This document shows positions 1-8,395 of a stretch of DNA of 64,000 nt, one piece after another. The notes below the pieces were generated by a model that saw only the letters and a program-made list of their open reading frames with translations, ran no database searches and was not told the origin of the DNA. Source of the stretch: Nocardia sienata NBRC 100364 (GTDB taxonomy: Bacteria > Actinomycetota > Actinomycetes > Mycobacteriales > Mycobacteriaceae); assembly GCF_001613205.1 (NCBI RefSeq), contig NZ_BDBX01000032.1:1-64000 (forward strand), read 5' to 3'. Numbering within the stretch: the stretch's first letter is position 1; each line of letters opens with the position of its first letter. A program made the position numbers and the translations under genes.

Positions 1-36
1 CCGGCCACCCCGGCCGCCGCGGCCCGTGCCGCGTGA
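1..36 (+). CDS. 3' end of an Ala/Pro-rich protein (partial)
   Basis: Frame 1 reads eleven codons rich in Ala and Pro and then a TGA at 34-36. This fits the low-complexity C-terminus of a gene that starts outside the window. Too little is visible to name a product, and a chance open frame in GC-rich DNA is equally possible. Confidence 0.25.
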   Translation, partial: PATPAAAARAA

Positions 37-97
37 CGCGGGGCGCCCGACCCCGCACCGACGTCCGACCGAACCGCAACAACGCGAAGGAAGCGAT

Positions 98-520
98 ATG
101 ACGATGGAATTGCCCGCGGAGGCCCGCCGCCTGCTGGACGGGAAGAATTTCGCCACCGTGGCGACGATCGACCCGGACGGCCGCCCCCAGACCTCGGTGG
201 TCTGGATGGACCGGGAGGGCGACACGATCCTGTTCAGCTCGACGACCACCCGCCGCAAAGTGCGCAATCTGGCCCGCGACCCGCGGATCGCACTCACCGT
301 TCTCGATGCCACGAACCCCTACCGCTCCGTGGATATCCAGGGAACCGCCGAACTGATCGACGACCTGGACAAATCGCTGCCACAGCGCTTGTCCCAGAAG
401 TATCTCGGCGCGCGGCCGGCGCCGGAGCCCGACAGCATCCGCCGGTTCATCGTCCGCGTCACACCCGAACGGGTGACCGGATTCTCCATGCCGGACCCGT
501 CGAAACCCGACGCCGGCTGA
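98..520 (+). CDS. PPOX-class, probably F420-dependent, oxidoreductase (140 aa)
   Basis: Small split-barrel flavin/deazaflavin-binding protein of the pyridoxamine 5'-phosphate oxidase fold. The core reads LLDGKNFATVATIDPDGRPQ near residues 11-30, followed by the SVVWMDREGD strand and a TTTRRKVRNLARDPR segment that in this family contacts the cofactor phosphate. Length and N-terminal layout match actinobacterial PPOX-class F420 enzymes. The ATG at 98 is chosen because AGGAAG lies just upstream and the fold begins there; upstream in-frame codons have no family match. The substrate is unknown. The F420 preference is a family inference, supported by fbiC in the same window. Confidence 0.85.
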   Translation: MTMELPAEARRLLDGKNFATVATIDPDGRPQTSVVWMDREGDTILFSSTTTRRKVRNLARDPRIALTVLDATNPYRSVDIQGTAELIDDLDKSLPQRLSQKYLGARPAPEPDSIRRFIVRVTPERVTGFSMPDPSKPDAG

Positions 521-556
521 TCGGCGCGGGGGCCGGATCGCCCGGACACGTCGATC

Positions 557-599
557 CGGCAGTGCGGTCGCGAGGACCCTGCGCGCGACCGCGCTGCCG
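557..599. terminator. Bidirectional hairpin terminator
   Basis: Arms 557-572 and 584-599 pair over 16 bp with one G-T wobble and an 11-nt loop, followed by TTCCTCGCTTCC on the + strand. It sits between two convergent genes, so it probably ends transcription from both sides. Confidence 0.75.
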
Positions 600-631
600 T
601 TCCTCGCTTCCGCTCCCGCCGGTGCCGGAAT

Positions 632-1102
632 TCAGATGCCGGCCTCGGCCCGTCCCTTCAAGCGCACGAGGCCTTTCTCGAAGTCCGGGCCGATGAAGCG
701 GTCCATGGGGAACAGGAAGCCGACCAGTTTGAAGAAAAGGTTTTTGCGGCCGGTCATCCGCCAGGTCACCTCGGTGGTTTCACCGGAGGTCACCAGCAGG
801 AACGTCACCTCGTTCCGGCTCTCGAACGGTTTGCGGAAAGTCAGGTCGATCCCGACCCGTCCGGGCTCCGAGGTGGTGATCGTCATCGTCCCGGCGCCCG
901 CCTTCCGGTTGCCCTCCCAGTCGTAACGGGCGCCCACTCCCGATCCCGGACCGGAGTAGGTGCGCCGCAAGTCGGGATCGGTGTCCTCCCACGGCGACCA
1001 ATCGCGCCAGTGGTGGAAGTCGTCGATGAGGGCGCGGATCCGGGGCTCGGGCGCGGCGATCCTGGTGGCGCGTTCGACGAGGTACGTACTCGAATCGGAC
1101 AT
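632..1102 (-). CDS. SRPBCC-family lipid/ligand-binding protein (156 aa)
   Basis: START/polyketide-cyclase-like (SRPBCC) protein. The N-terminal strand (TYLVERATRIAAPEPRIRAL) leads into a helix with FHHWRDWSPWEDTDPDL, the usual mouth of the ligand cavity. Alternating beta strands and a long C-terminal helix (FIGPDFEKGLVRLKGRAEA) follow. The ATG at 1102 has AGGAGA upstream. No catalytic residue is evident, so it is more likely a binding or stress protein than an enzyme. It converges on the upstream PPOX gene. Confidence 0.8.
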   Translation of the reverse strand: MSDSSTYLVERATRIAAPEPRIRALIDDFHHWRDWSPWEDTDPDLRRTYSGPGSGVGARYDWEGNRKAGAGTMTITTSEPGRVGIDLTFRKPFESRNEVTFLLVTSGETTEVTWRMTGRKNLFFKLVGFLFPMDRFIGPDFEKGLVRLKGRAEAGI

Positions 1103-1394
1103 ACCCTCTTCTCCTGCGGGAAGGGAGGCGCGACGGCACGGCAATGCGCCACGGTCACCGGAATTATGCCTCGCGCACACGGCGGTGAGCAGCTACCACG
1201 GTCCCCCGTTTCGGGCGAATCCCACAGCCGGCTCCCGGCCCCGGTGAACGGCCCGCATGATCGTGCCGCAAGGTCGAGTGAAGCGGGTTGCGGCCGTGAC
1301 GCAGGGAACAGCGGCGCCACCCGGTCGCTGTTCGGTGCCGGGGGGTGAGGAGGCTGGGTACCGTTCGATTCGGTATCGACCGTGGAGGTGGATC

Positions 1395-2438
1395 GTGTTC
1401 GGATTCGGAGATCTCGCCGTGCCGATCGTGGCGGCGCCGATGGCGGGTGGGCCGTCCACGCCGGAGTTGGTGGTGAGCGTCGGGGAAGCGGGCGGACTGG
1501 GTTTTCTGGCGGCCGGGTACAAAACGCCCGACGCGGTGGCCGAGCAGATCCGGCAGGTGCGGGCGGGTACGGACGCGGCGTTCGGGGTGAACCTCTTCGT
1601 GCCGCAGCGCACTTCCTACGATGGCGCGGCGGTGGAGCAGTACCGGGACAGGCTGCAGAAGACGGCCCGGCAGTACGGGCTCGAGGTACCCGCCGTCCGG
1701 GAATTCGACGACGACCGGTTCGACGAGAAGGTGGATCTGGTCGTCGAACAGCGGGTGCCGGTGGTCTCGCTGACCTTCGGCCTGCCGCCGGTGGACACCG
1801 TGCGGCGGCTGCGTGCCGCGGGATCGGCGGTGATCGCGACGGTGACCGGTCCGGACGAGGCCCGTGCCGCGGTGGAGGTGGGTGTCGACGCGCTCTGCCT
1901 GCAGGGGCCCGAGGGCGGGGGTCATCGGGGCACCTTCCGGGTGGAGGACGAGCCGGGGACGGCCTCGCTGATCGAACTGCTCGACGAGATCACCGCGTGG
2001 TGCCCGTTGCCGGTGATCGCTGCGGGCGGAATCTCCGACGGCGCGCGGATCGTGGAGGTGCTCGCGCACGGCGCGGTCGCCGTGCAACTGGGTACGGCGT
2101 TCCTGCGCAGCGCCGAATCCGGGGCGAAAGCCGCACACAAGAACGCTCTCGCCGATCCGCGGTTCGACCGGACGGTCGTGACGCGCGTGTTCTCCGGCCG
2201 TCCCGCCCGCGGGCTGGCCAACGGTTTCATCGCCGAGTACGGCACAGCGCCCGCCGCGTACCCGCAGATCCATCACCTCACCAGCCCCATCCGGGCGGCC
2301 GCGGCAGAACGGGACGCCGCCGGCGATATGGCGCTCTGGGCGGGTACCGGTTTCCGTAAGGCGGCGCCGGACCCGGCGGGGACGATCCTGCGGCGGCTCT
2401 GGGACGAGGCACGGGTGTCGGGCGCGGCACACGACTGA
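1395..2438 (+). CDS. Nitronate monooxygenase (2-nitropropane dioxygenase family, 347 aa)
   Basis: FMN-dependent TIM-barrel enzyme that oxidises alkyl nitronates to carbonyl compounds and nitrite. The first strand reads VPIVAAPMAGG. The GPEGGGHRG segment near residue 175 carries the catalytic His, and AAGGISDGARI followed by AVAVQLGTAFL forms the phosphate-binding end of the barrel. The GTG at 1395 is chosen: GGAGGTG lies 5 nt upstream and the barrel starts at once. Likely role is detoxification of nitronates such as propionate 3-nitronate. It stands alone on its strand. Confidence 0.88.
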   Translation: MFGFGDLAVPIVAAPMAGGPSTPELVVSVGEAGGLGFLAAGYKTPDAVAEQIRQVRAGTDAAFGVNLFVPQRTSYDGAAVEQYRDRLQKTARQYGLEVPAVREFDDDRFDEKVDLVVEQRVPVVSLTFGLPPVDTVRRLRAAGSAVIATVTGPDEARAAVEVGVDALCLQGPEGGGHRGTFRVEDEPGTASLIELLDEITAWCPLPVIAAGGISDGARIVEVLAHGAVAVQLGTAFLRSAESGAKAAHKNALADPRFDRTVVTRVFSGRPARGLANGFIAEYGTAPAAYPQIHHLTSPIRAAAAERDAAGDMALWAGTGFRKAAPDPAGTILRRLWDEARVSGAAHD

Positions 2439-2494
2439 CCGCGGACAGTCGAACGAGTGGTGTGCCCTTCGGAGCGGTCGCCGTCTGGCGAACC

Positions 2495-2524
2495 CGCCCG
2501 GACCGGCCCGGGCCGGTCCGGGCG
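2495..2524. repeat. Perfect 30-bp palindrome
   Basis: CGCCCGGACCGGCCC at 2495-2509 is followed immediately by its exact reverse complement. It lies 56 bp after the nitronate monooxygenase stop and about 70 bp before the next start. It may be a cruciform-type terminator or a dyad operator; no T-tract follows. Confidence 0.6.
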
Positions 2525-2594
2525 ATATGTCGGTGACGGACCGTAGTGTGCGGTTCGTCACCCCCGGCCGGGGGCGAACCGAGCTGGAGGAATC

Positions 2595-3314
2595 GTGCAA
2601 GACGTGTGGCCGACGGTCCGGTCCGAGAGACTGGCGCTCATCGCGGATCTCGAAGGGCTCACCGCCGAGCAATGGGCGACGCCCTCGTTGTGCTCCGGGT
2701 GGACGGTGCACGATGTGCTGGCGCATATCGTGGCGACGGCGAAAACCTCCCGGCTCGGTTTCGTCCGGCAGTTCGCCCGGGCCCGCTTCGATTTCGACCG
2801 GTTCACCGCGAACGGTGTGAAACGAGAGCGGGCCGACACCCCCGCCGAGACACTGAACCGGTTGCGCGCGGCCTTGGACAGGACGGTGACCCCGCCCGCC
2901 CCGCTCGACAGCAGACTGGTCGAGATGATCGTGCACGGAGAGGACATCCGGCGGCCGCTGGGCATCACCCGGGAGTACCCCGCCGATGCCGTCGCCGACG
3001 CCCTGCGGCTGCAGATCCGCACCACGGCCGGGTTCGGTGGGGGGAAGGAACTCGTCGCCGGGCTCACGCTGGTGGCCGACGACGCGGAGTTCAGTGCAGG
3101 GTCGGGGCCACAGGTACGCGGCCCGCTGCTGTCGCTGCTGCTGATCGCCTCGGCGCGCGGTGTCGCGGCCGCCGACCTGCACGGAGACGGGCTCGACACA
3201 CTGCGGCAGCGGCTGGGATCCGGGGTCGTCCGAGGCCGCCGCACCGCCCGCGACCCCGCGTCGAGCGGCGGATACGGCGCGCCACCTGTCGACCGATGGG
3301 GGAAATCGTCGTAG
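2595..3314 (+). CDS. DinB-like/mycothiol-dependent maleylpyruvate isomerase-family protein (239 aa)
   Basis: Four-helix metal-binding protein of the DinB/MDMPI superfamily found in many copies in mycothiol-making actinobacteria. Visible hallmarks are a first helix with TVRSERLALIADLEGLTAEQW, the PSLCSGWTVHDVLAHIV motif whose His is the first metal ligand, and a second His in VEMIVHGEDIRRPLG. Members use mycothiol in thiol-transfer reactions, but no substrate can be inferred here. The GTG at 2595 follows GGAGGA. The last ~30 residues are basic and low-complexity. The next gene begins 10 nt downstream. Confidence 0.8.
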   Translation: MQDVWPTVRSERLALIADLEGLTAEQWATPSLCSGWTVHDVLAHIVATAKTSRLGFVRQFARARFDFDRFTANGVKRERADTPAETLNRLRAALDRTVTPPAPLDSRLVEMIVHGEDIRRPLGITREYPADAVADALRLQIRTTAGFGGGKELVAGLTLVADDAEFSAGSGPQVRGPLLSLLLIASARGVAAADLHGDGLDTLRQRLGSGVVRGRRTARDPASSGGYGAPPVDRWGKSS

Positions 3315-3317
3315 CGT
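3312..3317 (+). promoter_or_regulatory. -10 element for the AAA gene (leaderless)
   Basis: TAGCGT ends 7 nt before the GTG at 3325 and overlaps the stop codon of the upstream gene. No Shine-Dalgarno is present, so a leaderless transcript is likely in addition to read-through. Confidence 0.5.
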
Positions 3318-3324
3318 CGATGAG

Positions 3325-4722
3325 GTGACTGCGCCATCGAAGCTGCCCGCCACCGCGGGCGCGTTGCGGGCGGCCGGGTATGCGCCGCGGAGTGTGAAAG
3401 CCGAGATCCGCCAGAATCTGCTGGCCCGGCTGGCATCGGGAGAGGATCCGTGGCCCGGGATCGTCGGCTTCGAGCGGACCGTGCTGCCGCAATTGGAGCG
3501 CGCGCTGCTGGCGGGTCACGATGTGGTGCTGCTGGGCGAGCGGGGGCAGGGCAAGACCCGGCTGCTGCGGACCGTGGTCGAACTGCTCGACGAATGGACC
3601 CCCGTGATCGCGGGCGCCGAGCTGGGCGAACATCCGCTGGAACCGATCAGCCCGCAGAGTCGGCGGCGGGCGGCCGAACTCGGCGACGACCTACCCGTGT
3701 CGTGGCGGCACCGTAGCGAGCGCTACGCCGAGAAGCTCGCGACCCCGGACACCTCGGTGGGCGACCTGATCGGCGATGTGGATCCGGTGAAAGTCGCCGA
3801 AGGCCGCAGCCTCGGCGATCCGGAGACCATCCACTTCGGCCTGGTGCCGCGGGCGCACCGGGGCATCGTGGCGGTCAACGAGTTGCCCGATCTCGCCGAA
3901 CGTATCCAGGTGGCGCTGCTGAACGTCATGGAGGAGCGCGATATCCAGGTGCGCGGCTATACGCTGCGGCTACCGCTGGATGTGCTGCTGGTCGCGACCG
4001 CCAACCCCGAGGACTACACCAATCGCGGCCGGATCATCACCCCGTTGAAGGACCGCTTCGGCGCCGAGATCCGGACGCACTATCCGCTGACCGTCGAGGC
4101 GGAGATGGCGCTGGTGCGCCAGGAAGCCGAACTGGTCGCCGAGGTGGGCGACCCGCTGATCGAGGTGCTGGCCCGGTTCGTGCGGCGGTTGCGCGAATCC
4201 CCGGCCATCGATCAGCGCTCCGGGGTTTCGGCCCGGTTCGCGGTGGCGGCCGCGGAGACCGTGGCCGCGGCGGCGCTGCGACGTTCCGCGCTCACCGGGG
4301 AGAATCCCGCGGTGGCCCGGCCGGTCGATCTGCAATCGGTGCCGGCCGTCCTGCGCGGCAAACTGGAGTTCGAATCCCGCGAGGAAGGCCGCGAACAGGA
4401 ACATCTCACCCATCTGCTGCGGCGGGCCTTCGCCGATACCGCGCGAGAGCGGCTCGGTGGATTGGATCTGCGGCCGCTGGCCGACGCGGTGGACGAGGGA
4501 CATCTGGTGACCACGGGCGAGCGGGTGCCCGGCGCGCAGGTCCTGTCCGCGCTACCGGAGCTTCCGGTACTGCACGAGGTGGCGCTGCGGCTCGATGTCG
4601 CGGCGGGTGATCCACCACAGCGGATCGCCGCGGCCGTCGAATTCGCGCTGGAGTCTTTGTATCTGGCCCGCCAGGTGGCCAAGGACTCCGGCGACGAGGG
4701 CAGCGCGGTGTACGGCCGATGA
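3325..4722 (+). CDS. MoxR/Mg-chelatase-like AAA+ ATPase (465 aa)
   Basis: AAA+ ATPase of the type encoded by M. tuberculosis Rv0958. Walker A is GERGQGKT near residue 73. The Walker B position reads GIVAVNEL, with Asn where Asp is usual and Glu kept. VATANPEDYTNRG is sensor 1, and DQRSGVSARFAVAAAE is a sensor-2-like arginine region. It is followed 28 nt later by a VWA-domain gene, the standard partnership in which the ATPase acts with the VWA protein in chaperone-like or metal-insertion remodelling. No metal-chelatase pathway genes are nearby, so the client is unknown. The GTG start is fixed by the upstream stop and by TAGCGT 7 nt before it. Confidence 0.85.
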   Translation: MTAPSKLPATAGALRAAGYAPRSVKAEIRQNLLARLASGEDPWPGIVGFERTVLPQLERALLAGHDVVLLGERGQGKTRLLRTVVELLDEWTPVIAGAELGEHPLEPISPQSRRRAAELGDDLPVSWRHRSERYAEKLATPDTSVGDLIGDVDPVKVAEGRSLGDPETIHFGLVPRAHRGIVAVNELPDLAERIQVALLNVMEERDIQVRGYTLRLPLDVLLVATANPEDYTNRGRIITPLKDRFGAEIRTHYPLTVEAEMALVRQEAELVAEVGDPLIEVLARFVRRLRESPAIDQRSGVSARFAVAAAETVAAAALRRSALTGENPAVARPVDLQSVPAVLRGKLEFESREEGREQEHLTHLLRRAFADTARERLGGLDLRPLADAVDEGHLVTTGERVPGAQVLSALPELPVLHEVALRLDVAAGDPPQRIAAAVEFALESLYLARQVAKDSGDEGSAVYGR

Positions 4723-4750
4723 CCGCGGCACCCGGTTGCGAAGAGGTGTG

Positions 4751-6700
4751 ATGACAGCGGCGGACCGTTATTCCTACGGGCCCTACCACGAGGGGCCCGA
4801 TCCACTGGCGCCTCCGCTGGATCTGCGCGCGGCGCTGTCGGAGATCGGGCGCGAGGTGATGGAGGGTTCCTCGCCGCGTTCGGCGCTGGAGGAGCTGTTA
4901 CGGCGGGGGACATCCGGTATGCCCGGGCTCGAAGAACTCACGCGCCGTCTGTGGGAGCGGCGGGCCGAGATCTCCCGATCCCACCGATTGGACGGCACCC
5001 TGCAGCAGGTGCGGGAACTGCTGGACGGCGCCCTGGAGGCCGAACGGCGCGCGTTGTTCCCCGACCCCTCCGACGACGCGCGGTTCGCCGAAATGCGATT
5101 GGACGCACTCCCGTCGAGCACCGCCAAAGCGGTGAACGAACTGAGCGAATATTCCTGGCGTTCGGAGACCGGTCGGGAAAACTATCAGAAGATCCGTGAT
5201 CTGCTCGGCGAGCAACTGCTGGAATCCCGTTTCCAGGGCATGAAACAGGCGCTGCAGGGCGCCACGCCGCAGGATGTGGAGCGGGTCCGGCAGATGATGT
5301 CGGACCTCAACGATCTGCTCGCGGCCCACGCCCGCGGCGAGGACACCACCGAGCGGTTCGCCGAGTTCATGGCCGAACACGGCGAGTTCTTCCCGGAGAA
5401 TCCGCGTGATACCGAGGAATTGATCGACGCATTGGCCGCGCGGGCCGCGGCGGCGCAGCGGATGATGAATTCGATGTCGGCGCAGCAGCGCGCGGAACTG
5501 AATGAGCTGATCGGCCAGGCATTCGGGGATCCGCGGATAGCGCAGCAGATCGCCGACCTGGACGCGAATCTGCGTGCGCTACGTCCCGGCCAGGACTGGG
5601 ACTCGGCGCGGCGTTTCCGCGGCCAGGACCCGCTGGGGATGGGCGAGGCCGTATCGGCTATGCAGGATCTGGGCGAACTCGACGAACTCGCCGCCCAGCT
5701 CGCCCAGTCCTATCCGGGCGCGCGGCTGGAAGATATCGACCTGGAGATGCTGGAACGACAGCTCGGCGCCGAGGCCCGGGTGGACGCGGCCCGGCTGGCC
5801 GAACTGGAACGCGAATTGCGTCGCCAGGGCCTGTTCGAGCGGGCCCCCGACGGCTCACTGCGGCTGACCCCGAAGGCGCTGCGGCGGCTCGGGGAGGTCG
5901 CGCTCCGGGATATCGTCGGCAAATTGCGCAGCCGCAAGGGACAGCGGGAAACCGCGCTCGCCGGGGCGGCCGGGGAGCCGACCGGCGCGAGCCGGGCCTG
6001 GCAGTTCGGCGATACCGAGCCGTGGGATGTCTCGCGTACGGTGCGCAACGCGGTATTGCGCTCGGCCTCCACCGGAAGCCGCACGGTGTCGCTGGATGTG
6101 GCGGATGTGGAGATCGCCGAGACCGAACAGCGCTCTCGGGCGGCGGTCGCGCTGTGCGTCGATACCTCGTGGTCGATGGTGCAGGACGGGCGCTGGGTGC
6201 CGATGAAGCGAACGGCGCTGGCCCTGCAACATCTGATCAGCACCCGGTTCAGGTCCGACGCATTGGAACTGATCACCTTCGGCCGCCACGCCGGCACCGT
6301 GGACATCGCGGAACTGACCGGGCTGGAACCGGTGTGGGAGCAGGGCACCAACCTGCACCACGCGCTGCTGCTGGCCGGCCGGCATCTGCGCCGGCATCCC
6401 GACGCGGTACCGGTGGTGCTGGTGGTGACCGACGGGGAGCCGACCGCGCACCTGGAGCCGGACGGCACCTCCTACTTCAATTGGCCGCCGGACCGGCGCA
6501 CCCTGGCCGTCACCATGACGCAGGTGGATTCGCTGGCCCGGCTCGGCGCCTCGATCTCGGTATTCATGCTGGGCGAGGAACCGCGGCTGGCCGCGTTCGT
6601 GGATCTGGTGGCCCGGCGCAGCGGCGGCCGGGTGGTGGCGCCGGACCTGGACGGGCTCGGCGCCGCGGTGGTCAGCGATTATCTGCGCGGCCGACGCTGA
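4751..6700 (+). CDS. VWA-domain protein, partner of the AAA+ ATPase (649 aa)
   Basis: Rv0959-like protein. About 450 residues of charged helical sequence, rich in Arg, Glu and Ala with coiled-coil character, precede a C-terminal von Willebrand A domain. The MIDAS motif is intact: CVDTSWSMV near residue 472 gives D-x-S-x-S, and VVLVVTDGEPT supplies the later Asp. The VWA fold binds a divalent ion and a partner protein, here presumably the upstream ATPase. The ATG at 4751 sits 28 nt after that gene with AAGAGGTG upstream. No signal peptide is seen, so it is probably cytosolic. Confidence 0.85.
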   Translation: MTAADRYSYGPYHEGPDPLAPPLDLRAALSEIGREVMEGSSPRSALEELLRRGTSGMPGLEELTRRLWERRAEISRSHRLDGTLQQVRELLDGALEAERRALFPDPSDDARFAEMRLDALPSSTAKAVNELSEYSWRSETGRENYQKIRDLLGEQLLESRFQGMKQALQGATPQDVERVRQMMSDLNDLLAAHARGEDTTERFAEFMAEHGEFFPENPRDTEELIDALAARAAAAQRMMNSMSAQQRAELNELIGQAFGDPRIAQQIADLDANLRALRPGQDWDSARRFRGQDPLGMGEAVSAMQDLGELDELAAQLAQSYPGARLEDIDLEMLERQLGAEARVDAARLAELERELRRQGLFERAPDGSLRLTPKALRRLGEVALRDIVGKLRSRKGQRETALAGAAGEPTGASRAWQFGDTEPWDVSRTVRNAVLRSASTGSRTVSLDVADVEIAETEQRSRAAVALCVDTSWSMVQDGRWVPMKRTALALQHLISTRFRSDALELITFGRHAGTVDIAELTGLEPVWEQGTNLHHALLLAGRHLRRHPDAVPVVLVVTDGEPTAHLEPDGTSYFNWPPDRRTLAVTMTQVDSLARLGASISVFMLGEEPRLAAFVDLVARRSGGRVVAPDLDGLGAAVVSDYLRGRR

Positions 6701-6725
6701 GCGCCGGGGCGGGAGAGGTGTAGGT

Positions 6726-7139
6726 ATGCGGCTGGACCGTGATCGGGCGCGGACACGCTTCGCCGAGGCCAGGGTCGCCCGGCTCGCGACCGTGACTCCC
6801 TCTGGTGCACCACATCTCGTCCCGATCGTGTTCGCGCCGGTCGGCGATACCGTCTACACCGCGGTCGACGCCAAACCGAAGTCGACCACCGCGCTGCGCC
6901 GGCTGGCCAATATCGAGGCGAACCCGGAGATCGCCGTACTCGCCGATTTCTACGACGAGGACTGGACCCGCCTGTGGTGGGTGCGCGCCGACGGGCGGGC
7001 ACGCATCGTGACCGGCGACGAGGCGCGCCGCGGCCTGACACACCTGACCGCCCGCTACCCCGTCTATGCGACGGAGCCGCCGCCCGGCCCGGTCATCGCG
7101 CTAGATATCGCGCGCTGGTCGGGCTGGGCGGCGGGTTGA
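6726..7139 (+). CDS. PPOX-class F420-dependent oxidoreductase (137 aa)
   Basis: Second PPOX-fold gene of the window, of a subgroup with the short N-terminus RARTRFAEARVARLATVTPS and the DAKPKSTTALRRLANIEANP cofactor segment. A Trp-rich patch (DEDWTRLWWVRADG) lines the active site in this group. It begins 25 nt after the VWA gene with GAGAGGTG ahead of the ATG, so it is probably co-transcribed with the AAA/VWA pair. The substrate is unknown. Confidence 0.83.
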   Translation: MRLDRDRARTRFAEARVARLATVTPSGAPHLVPIVFAPVGDTVYTAVDAKPKSTTALRRLANIEANPEIAVLADFYDEDWTRLWWVRADGRARIVTGDEARRGLTHLTARYPVYATEPPPGPVIALDIARWSGWAAG

Positions 7140-7153
7140 TCACGCCCGGCGGA

Positions 7154-7747
7154 TCAGGAGCCGGCGCCGCCCATGGCGAACCGCAGCAGGGCCTGCTTGT
7201 CACCCTGCTTGATCTTGCCTTTGCGGTTGAGCACCTCCAGCTGCCAGACATCACCGTTGCGGAAGGCGCGGGCCACGGCGTTGGCATTGTCGTTGCCCAG
7301 CAGCGACGGCCAGATATCGGCCACCTGCTGGCTGCTGCCGCCGGTGGCGTCGTAGACCTTGAACGAGATGTTGTTCGCCTTCTCGAACGAGGAGCCCTTC
7401 TTGAAGGCCGCCGCGACGAAGACGATGGCGTCGATACCGCCGGGGATCTCGGCGAAGGTGACATGAACGGTTTCGTCGTCACCGGCGGCCGCACCGGTCT
7501 GTTCGTCGCCGGAGTGCTGGACCGAGCCGTTGCCCAGCGGGTCCAGCGAATCCAGCCCGGCGAAACGGACCGGCTCGCTGCCCTGCATGAGGATGGCGAT
7601 CAGGTCGAGGTCGACACCTTTCTTGCGGCGCGCCCAGCCGAGCGCGCCACCGCTGGCGCCCGCGGACGGGTCCCAGCTGACACCGACACTCAGCTTGGCG
7701 ATCCCCGCGAGATCCGCTGCGCCGTCTTCCTTTTTGAGCGTGATCAT
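7154..7747 (-). CDS. TerD-family stress protein (197 aa)
   Basis: Calcium-binding tellurium-resistance/stress protein. Typical TerD features are the early KLSVGVSWDP strand, KKGVDLDLIAILMQG, and acidic loops such as SGDEQTGAAAGDDETVHV that form the paired Ca2+ sites. The EIPGGIDAIVFVAAAF and FRNGDVWQLEVLNRKG segments are standard. No other ter genes are nearby, as is common in actinobacteria, where single TerD copies serve general envelope or oxidative stress. The ATG is preceded by TACCGT six nt upstream and has no ribosome site. It converges on the PPOX gene with a 14-nt gap. Confidence 0.85.
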   Translation of the reverse strand: MITLKKEDGAADLAGIAKLSVGVSWDPSAGASGGALGWARRKKGVDLDLIAILMQGSEPVRFAGLDSLDPLGNGSVQHSGDEQTGAAAGDDETVHVTFAEIPGGIDAIVFVAAAFKKGSSFEKANNISFKVYDATGGSSQQVADIWPSLLGNDNANAVARAFRNGDVWQLEVLNRKGKIKQGDKQALLRFAMGGAGS

Positions 7748-7753
7748 GGCTCA

Positions 7754-7759
7754 ACGGTA
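7754..7759 (-). promoter_or_regulatory. -10 element for terD (leaderless)
   Basis: On the minus strand TACCGT is followed by 6 nt and the ATG at 7747. No Shine-Dalgarno is present, so transcription probably begins at the start codon. Confidence 0.5.
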
Positions 7760-7799
7760 CCGGCTGCCGGAGAACACCGGGTGACCACCGAGTTCCCGG

Positions 7800-8321
7800 T
7801 CAGTGGACCGGGGAACCGGTGGTCCGATGGGGGCGCGGCCAGGGATGGCGGGCCAGCCCCTCGACCCCTTCGTTGAACCGTTCCAGGAGGCGTACCAATT
7901 GCTCGACCTCTTCGTCGGGCCAATCGGTGAGCACGGAGCCGACACCGCGGCGTTGCAGGGCCAGATCGGCTTCGAACAGCCGAAGTCCTTTCTCGCTGGG
8001 CCGGACCTTGCGGGCGACGCCGCCCTCGGGGTCCGGTACCCGCTCCACCAGGTCCTGGTCGAGCATGGCGGCCACCTGGCGGTTCACCGTGGACACGTCG
8101 AGACCGAACGCTTCGGCCAGTTCGCGCAGGGACAGCGGATCGCCGAGACGCAGCCGGGTGAGGATCAGGTACGCGGATCTGTCCAGCCGGAAAGGCGAAT
8201 TCCGGCGGGCGGCCGGATACTGCCGGGACAGCAGGTTCAGTTCCAGGACGAGCCGCGCCAGGACGGCGGGGTCCCGGCGGTCCGCCGCGGAGGCGGCGAG
8301 CGGTACAGCCGAATCGGACAT
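7800..8321 (-). CDS. MarR-family regulator (173 aa)
   Basis: Winged-helix regulator. SAYLILTRLRLGDPLSLREL leads into the recognition helix FGLDVSTVNRQVAAMLDQ, and the wing is VERVPDPEGGVARKVRPSEKG. The C-terminal helices (DEEVEQLVRLLERF) form the dimer interface. It is divergent from the MFS exporter gene and almost certainly represses it through the palindrome at 8362-8390. The ATG at 8321 is chosen because the conserved region starts soon after. An upstream in-frame start inside the operator is less likely. Confidence 0.85.
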   Translation of the reverse strand: MSDSAVPLAASAADRRDPAVLARLVLELNLLSRQYPAARRNSPFRLDRSAYLILTRLRLGDPLSLRELAEAFGLDVSTVNRQVAAMLDQDLVERVPDPEGGVARKVRPSEKGLRLFEADLALQRRGVGSVLTDWPDEEVEQLVRLLERFNEGVEGLARHPWPRPHRTTGSPVH

Positions 8322-8361
8322 TCGGACACTATGTCGTCTGTTTCGCCCGAATACAAAATTG

Positions 8362-8390
8362 TGCACCATACACAGGCTATGTAACGTGCA
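8362..8390. promoter_or_regulatory. MarR operator, 29-bp imperfect palindrome
   Basis: Half-sites TGCAC..TACACA and TATGTA..GTGCA are arranged around a central GGC. The 5-bp outer arms match exactly and the inner 6-bp arms at 5 of 6 positions. The site lies 41 bp from the marR start and 5 bp from the exporter start and overlaps its likely -10 (TAACGT, 8382-8387). Bound regulator would block both promoters. Confidence 0.75.
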
Positions 8391-8395
8391 TATGC

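Noticed and set aside
1164..3353. Long minus-strand open frame across the nitronate monooxygenase and DinB-like genes
   Set aside because: Arg/Pro/Gly-rich composition typical of a shadow frame; both sense genes have clear motifs and ribosome sites.
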